DNA of 64,000 bases, from positions 62,001-126,000 of the forward strand of contig JAZSNL010000020.1 of assembly GCA_045536365.1 (NCBI GenBank). Direction: 5' to 3'. Positions 62,612-64,000 of this stretch are shown here, piece after piece. The stretch comes from JAZSNL01 sp045536365. GTDB lineage: Bacteria; Bacillota_I; Bacilli_A; ML615J-28; CAG-313. Every line of letters begins with the position of its first letter. Within the stretch, counting starts at the first letter, position 1. The position numbers and the translations under genes are program-made. The notes beneath the pieces were generated by a model that did no database searches, was not told where the DNA came from, and worked only from the letters and a program-made list of their open reading frames with translations.

Positions 62612-63580
62612 ATGACAATTCTTACTTATCGAGATTACTTAGAAAAATATAATGATTGTCAAATTCTCATTCAATTATGGAATGATGAGTATAAAAAAAT
62701 TTATCCTATTTCAAAAGAATTATTTGAAAGAAACGTGTCAAACATCAATGTTGATTTATCGTTTGTAGTCATAAATAATAATGAAGTAGTAGGATTTATA
62801 CTTGCAAAAACTTGGGAAGATGATTTTCCTATTGCAAGTTATCAAGATACAGGATGGATTAGCTTATTTTATGTAAAAAAACAATTTCGTAATCAAGGTA
62901 TTGGTTCTAAACTACTTGATTTAGTTGAAACTGAAATGATAAAACAACATAAAAATATTTTATATTTAGGAAAAGATTATAATAATTATTTTCCTGGCCT
63001 ACCTGTAGATTTAAAAAGCCATTTGGAATTCTTTTTAAAGCGAGGATTTGAAAGACCATATGATACATATGATCTGATTAGAAATGAAAAGGATTATCTA
63101 ACACCTAAACAAGATAAATATAGTTTTAGATTAGCTAATATAAATGATAAAGAAAACATTTTATCTTTATTAAGAACTAATTGGCCAGGTAGATGGTTAA
63201 AAGAAGCTATTGATTATTTTGATAATGGTGGTACAGGTAGAGAATACCTTATCTGTTTGGATGGAGAGAAAGTTATTGGATTCGCCAAGGTTAACTTTCC
63301 CAATACAGATACAAAATTAATAAGTTATAACTTAACTTGGCGAAATCGTTTCAAAGCACTTGGCGGAATTGGACCTTTAGGAATTGATAAGAATTATCGT
63401 AAACAAAATTTAGGTTATGATATTGTTGCTAACGCATGTAATATTTTAACTAATAATTCTGTTTCGGAAATTATTATTGATTGGACAGGTTTATTAGAAT
63501 TTTATCGTCATTTTGACTTTGAAGTTTGGAAAACGTATTTTTATTTAAATAAAAATTTGAAAGGAGAAAAAAATGCGTAA
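62612..63580 (+). CDS. two-domain GNAT N-acetyltransferase
   Basis: A 322-residue tandem acetyltransferase. The acetyl-CoA loops are FRNQGIGSKLLDL (near 90) and YRKQNLGYDIV (near 268), one per half. Neither half shows specificity residues I can read. No Shine-Dalgarno is present in the unpaired bases before ATG 62612; the only purine-rich stretch is sequestered in the terminator hairpin, so translation may be low or coupled to read-through. Its stop overlaps the start of the next lipoprotein gene. Confidence 0.8.
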   Translation: MTILTYRDYLEKYNDCQILIQLWNDEYKKIYPISKELFERNVSNINVDLSFVVINNNEVVGFILAKTWEDDFPIASYQDTGWISLFYVKKQFRNQGIGSKLLDLVETEMIKQHKNILYLGKDYNNYFPGLPVDLKSHLEFFLKRGFERPYDTYDLIRNEKDYLTPKQDKYSFRLANINDKENILSLLRTNWPGRWLKEAIDYFDNGGTGREYLICLDGEKVIGFAKVNFPNTDTKLISYNLTWRNRFKALGGIGPLGIDKNYRKQNLGYDIVANACNILTNNSVSEIIIDWTGLLEFYRHFDFEVWKTYFYLNKNLKGEKNA

Positions 63581-64000
63581 AGTATTAAAATCATTTATGC
63601 TTTTATTTGTAGCTGGTTTATTTGTTGTAGCTCTTTCTTCTTGTGGAAAATTAACTATTACAGTTGAAACTACAATGAAAGTTGGACAAACATATACATT
63701 AGCAGCAAGTAAAGATGCTACTTGGGAATCAAGCAATTCTGAAATTTTAAAAATCGAAGGAAACACTGCTACTCCTCTAAAAGCTGGTACTGTAGTTGTT
63801 ACTGCAAAAGCAGGTAAGAAAACTGCTACTGCAACAGTAACTGTTACTGATGGCGGCGATGGACCAGAACTTCCTACTAAATATCAACCAAAATGGGATT
63901 TAAATGCTAAGATGAACTGGAATGGTCAAGGTATGAAATATAGAATCCTTGTTTCTCCAGTTAGTGAATATGACCCATTTGAAGCTGGTTTCACTGCAAC
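63573..64000 (+). CDS. solute-binding-type lipoprotein with Ig-like domain (3' end outside window)
   Basis: The frame is open from ATG 63573 (AAAGGAGA upstream) to the window edge. The lipobox is LSSC (Cys24). Residues about 27-87 form a Big_2-type Ig domain (VGQTYTLAASKDATWESSNS). After a Gly/Asp linker comes WNGQGMKYRILVSPVSEYDPFEAGF, like the mature start of family 1 ABC solute-binding proteins of gut Firmicutes. It might serve the second permease pair at 50304-52494. The binding-protein call rests on that short start. Confidence 0.65.
   Translation, partial: MRKVLKSFMLLFVAGLFVVALSSCGKLTITVETTMKVGQTYTLAASKDATWESSNSEILKIEGNTATPLKAGTVVVTAKAGKKTATATVTVTDGGDGPELPTKYQPKWDLNAKMNWNGQGMKYRILVSPVSEYDPFEAGFTA

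Overview
The window is AT-rich DNA using the standard code (TGA ends several genes, TGG encodes Trp). Gene content suggests a low-GC Firmicute of the Bacilli/Mollicutes-related gut lineages (Erysipelotrichales, RF39 or Acholeplasma-like): YlbD/YlbE, CvfB, a T-box tyrS, a MurC ligase, DUF5696/YIP1 transporter neighbourhoods and many secreted lipoproteins. The taxon is inferred from gene families and layout, not from a search.

Region 1 (1-7.2 kb) holds housekeeping genes: the tail of a ylbD-like gene, ylbE, malQ, then the usual rpsP-khpA-(x)-rimM-trmD block. Here an ArsR repressor and a Zn/Cd-type P-type ATPase sit between khpA and rimM, and a rhodanese-like lipoprotein follows trmD. rplS, normally next to trmD, lies 16 kb away with its own promoter and leader.

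Region 2 (7.3-21.4 kb) separates trmD from rplS. It is a polymorphic-toxin-like locus. One complete 2043-residue secreted YD-repeat/RHS protein ends in a cysteine-peptidase-like tip and is followed by a lipoprotein gene. After it come at least four displaced RHS 3' ends, each beginning in the conserved RHS core, most without a start codon. Most carry a different tip and are followed by a lipoprotein or membrane-protein gene (possible immunity partners). One cassette is clearly decayed. A 156-nt stretch of core is almost identical between the complete gene and one orphan cassette, a ready substrate for tip exchange.

Region 3 (21.5-32 kb) has cvfB, rplS, an MFS carrier, two YwaF-like membrane proteins, a dead fragment and an intact copy of a murC-like gene, a CcpA-like LacI regulator, T-box-controlled tyrS, a class C beta-lactamase-fold hydrolase and a PIG-L deacetylase.

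Region 4 (32-64 kb) is a long, mostly co-directional amino-sugar/glycan locus: M19 dipeptidase, two GHL10 glycosidases (one secreted, one cytoplasmic), GH20 hexosaminidase, a huge CBM-fused solute-binding protein, two pairs of ABC permeases without an ATPase, NHL/TPR, YIP1 and DUF5696 accessory proteins, a NAGPA-type phosphodiester glycosidase, GH3 NagZ and NagB. It continues with an EEP-family hydrolase, an ECF S component, a very strongly expressed-looking surface protein under two cre-like operators, a double GNAT and the start of another solute-binding lipoprotein. The enzymes point to GlcNAc-containing polymers; peptidoglycan fragments and host glycans are both possible. Three secreted proteins share a C-terminal Gly-Cys/hydrophobic/basic tail that looks like a surface-sorting signal.
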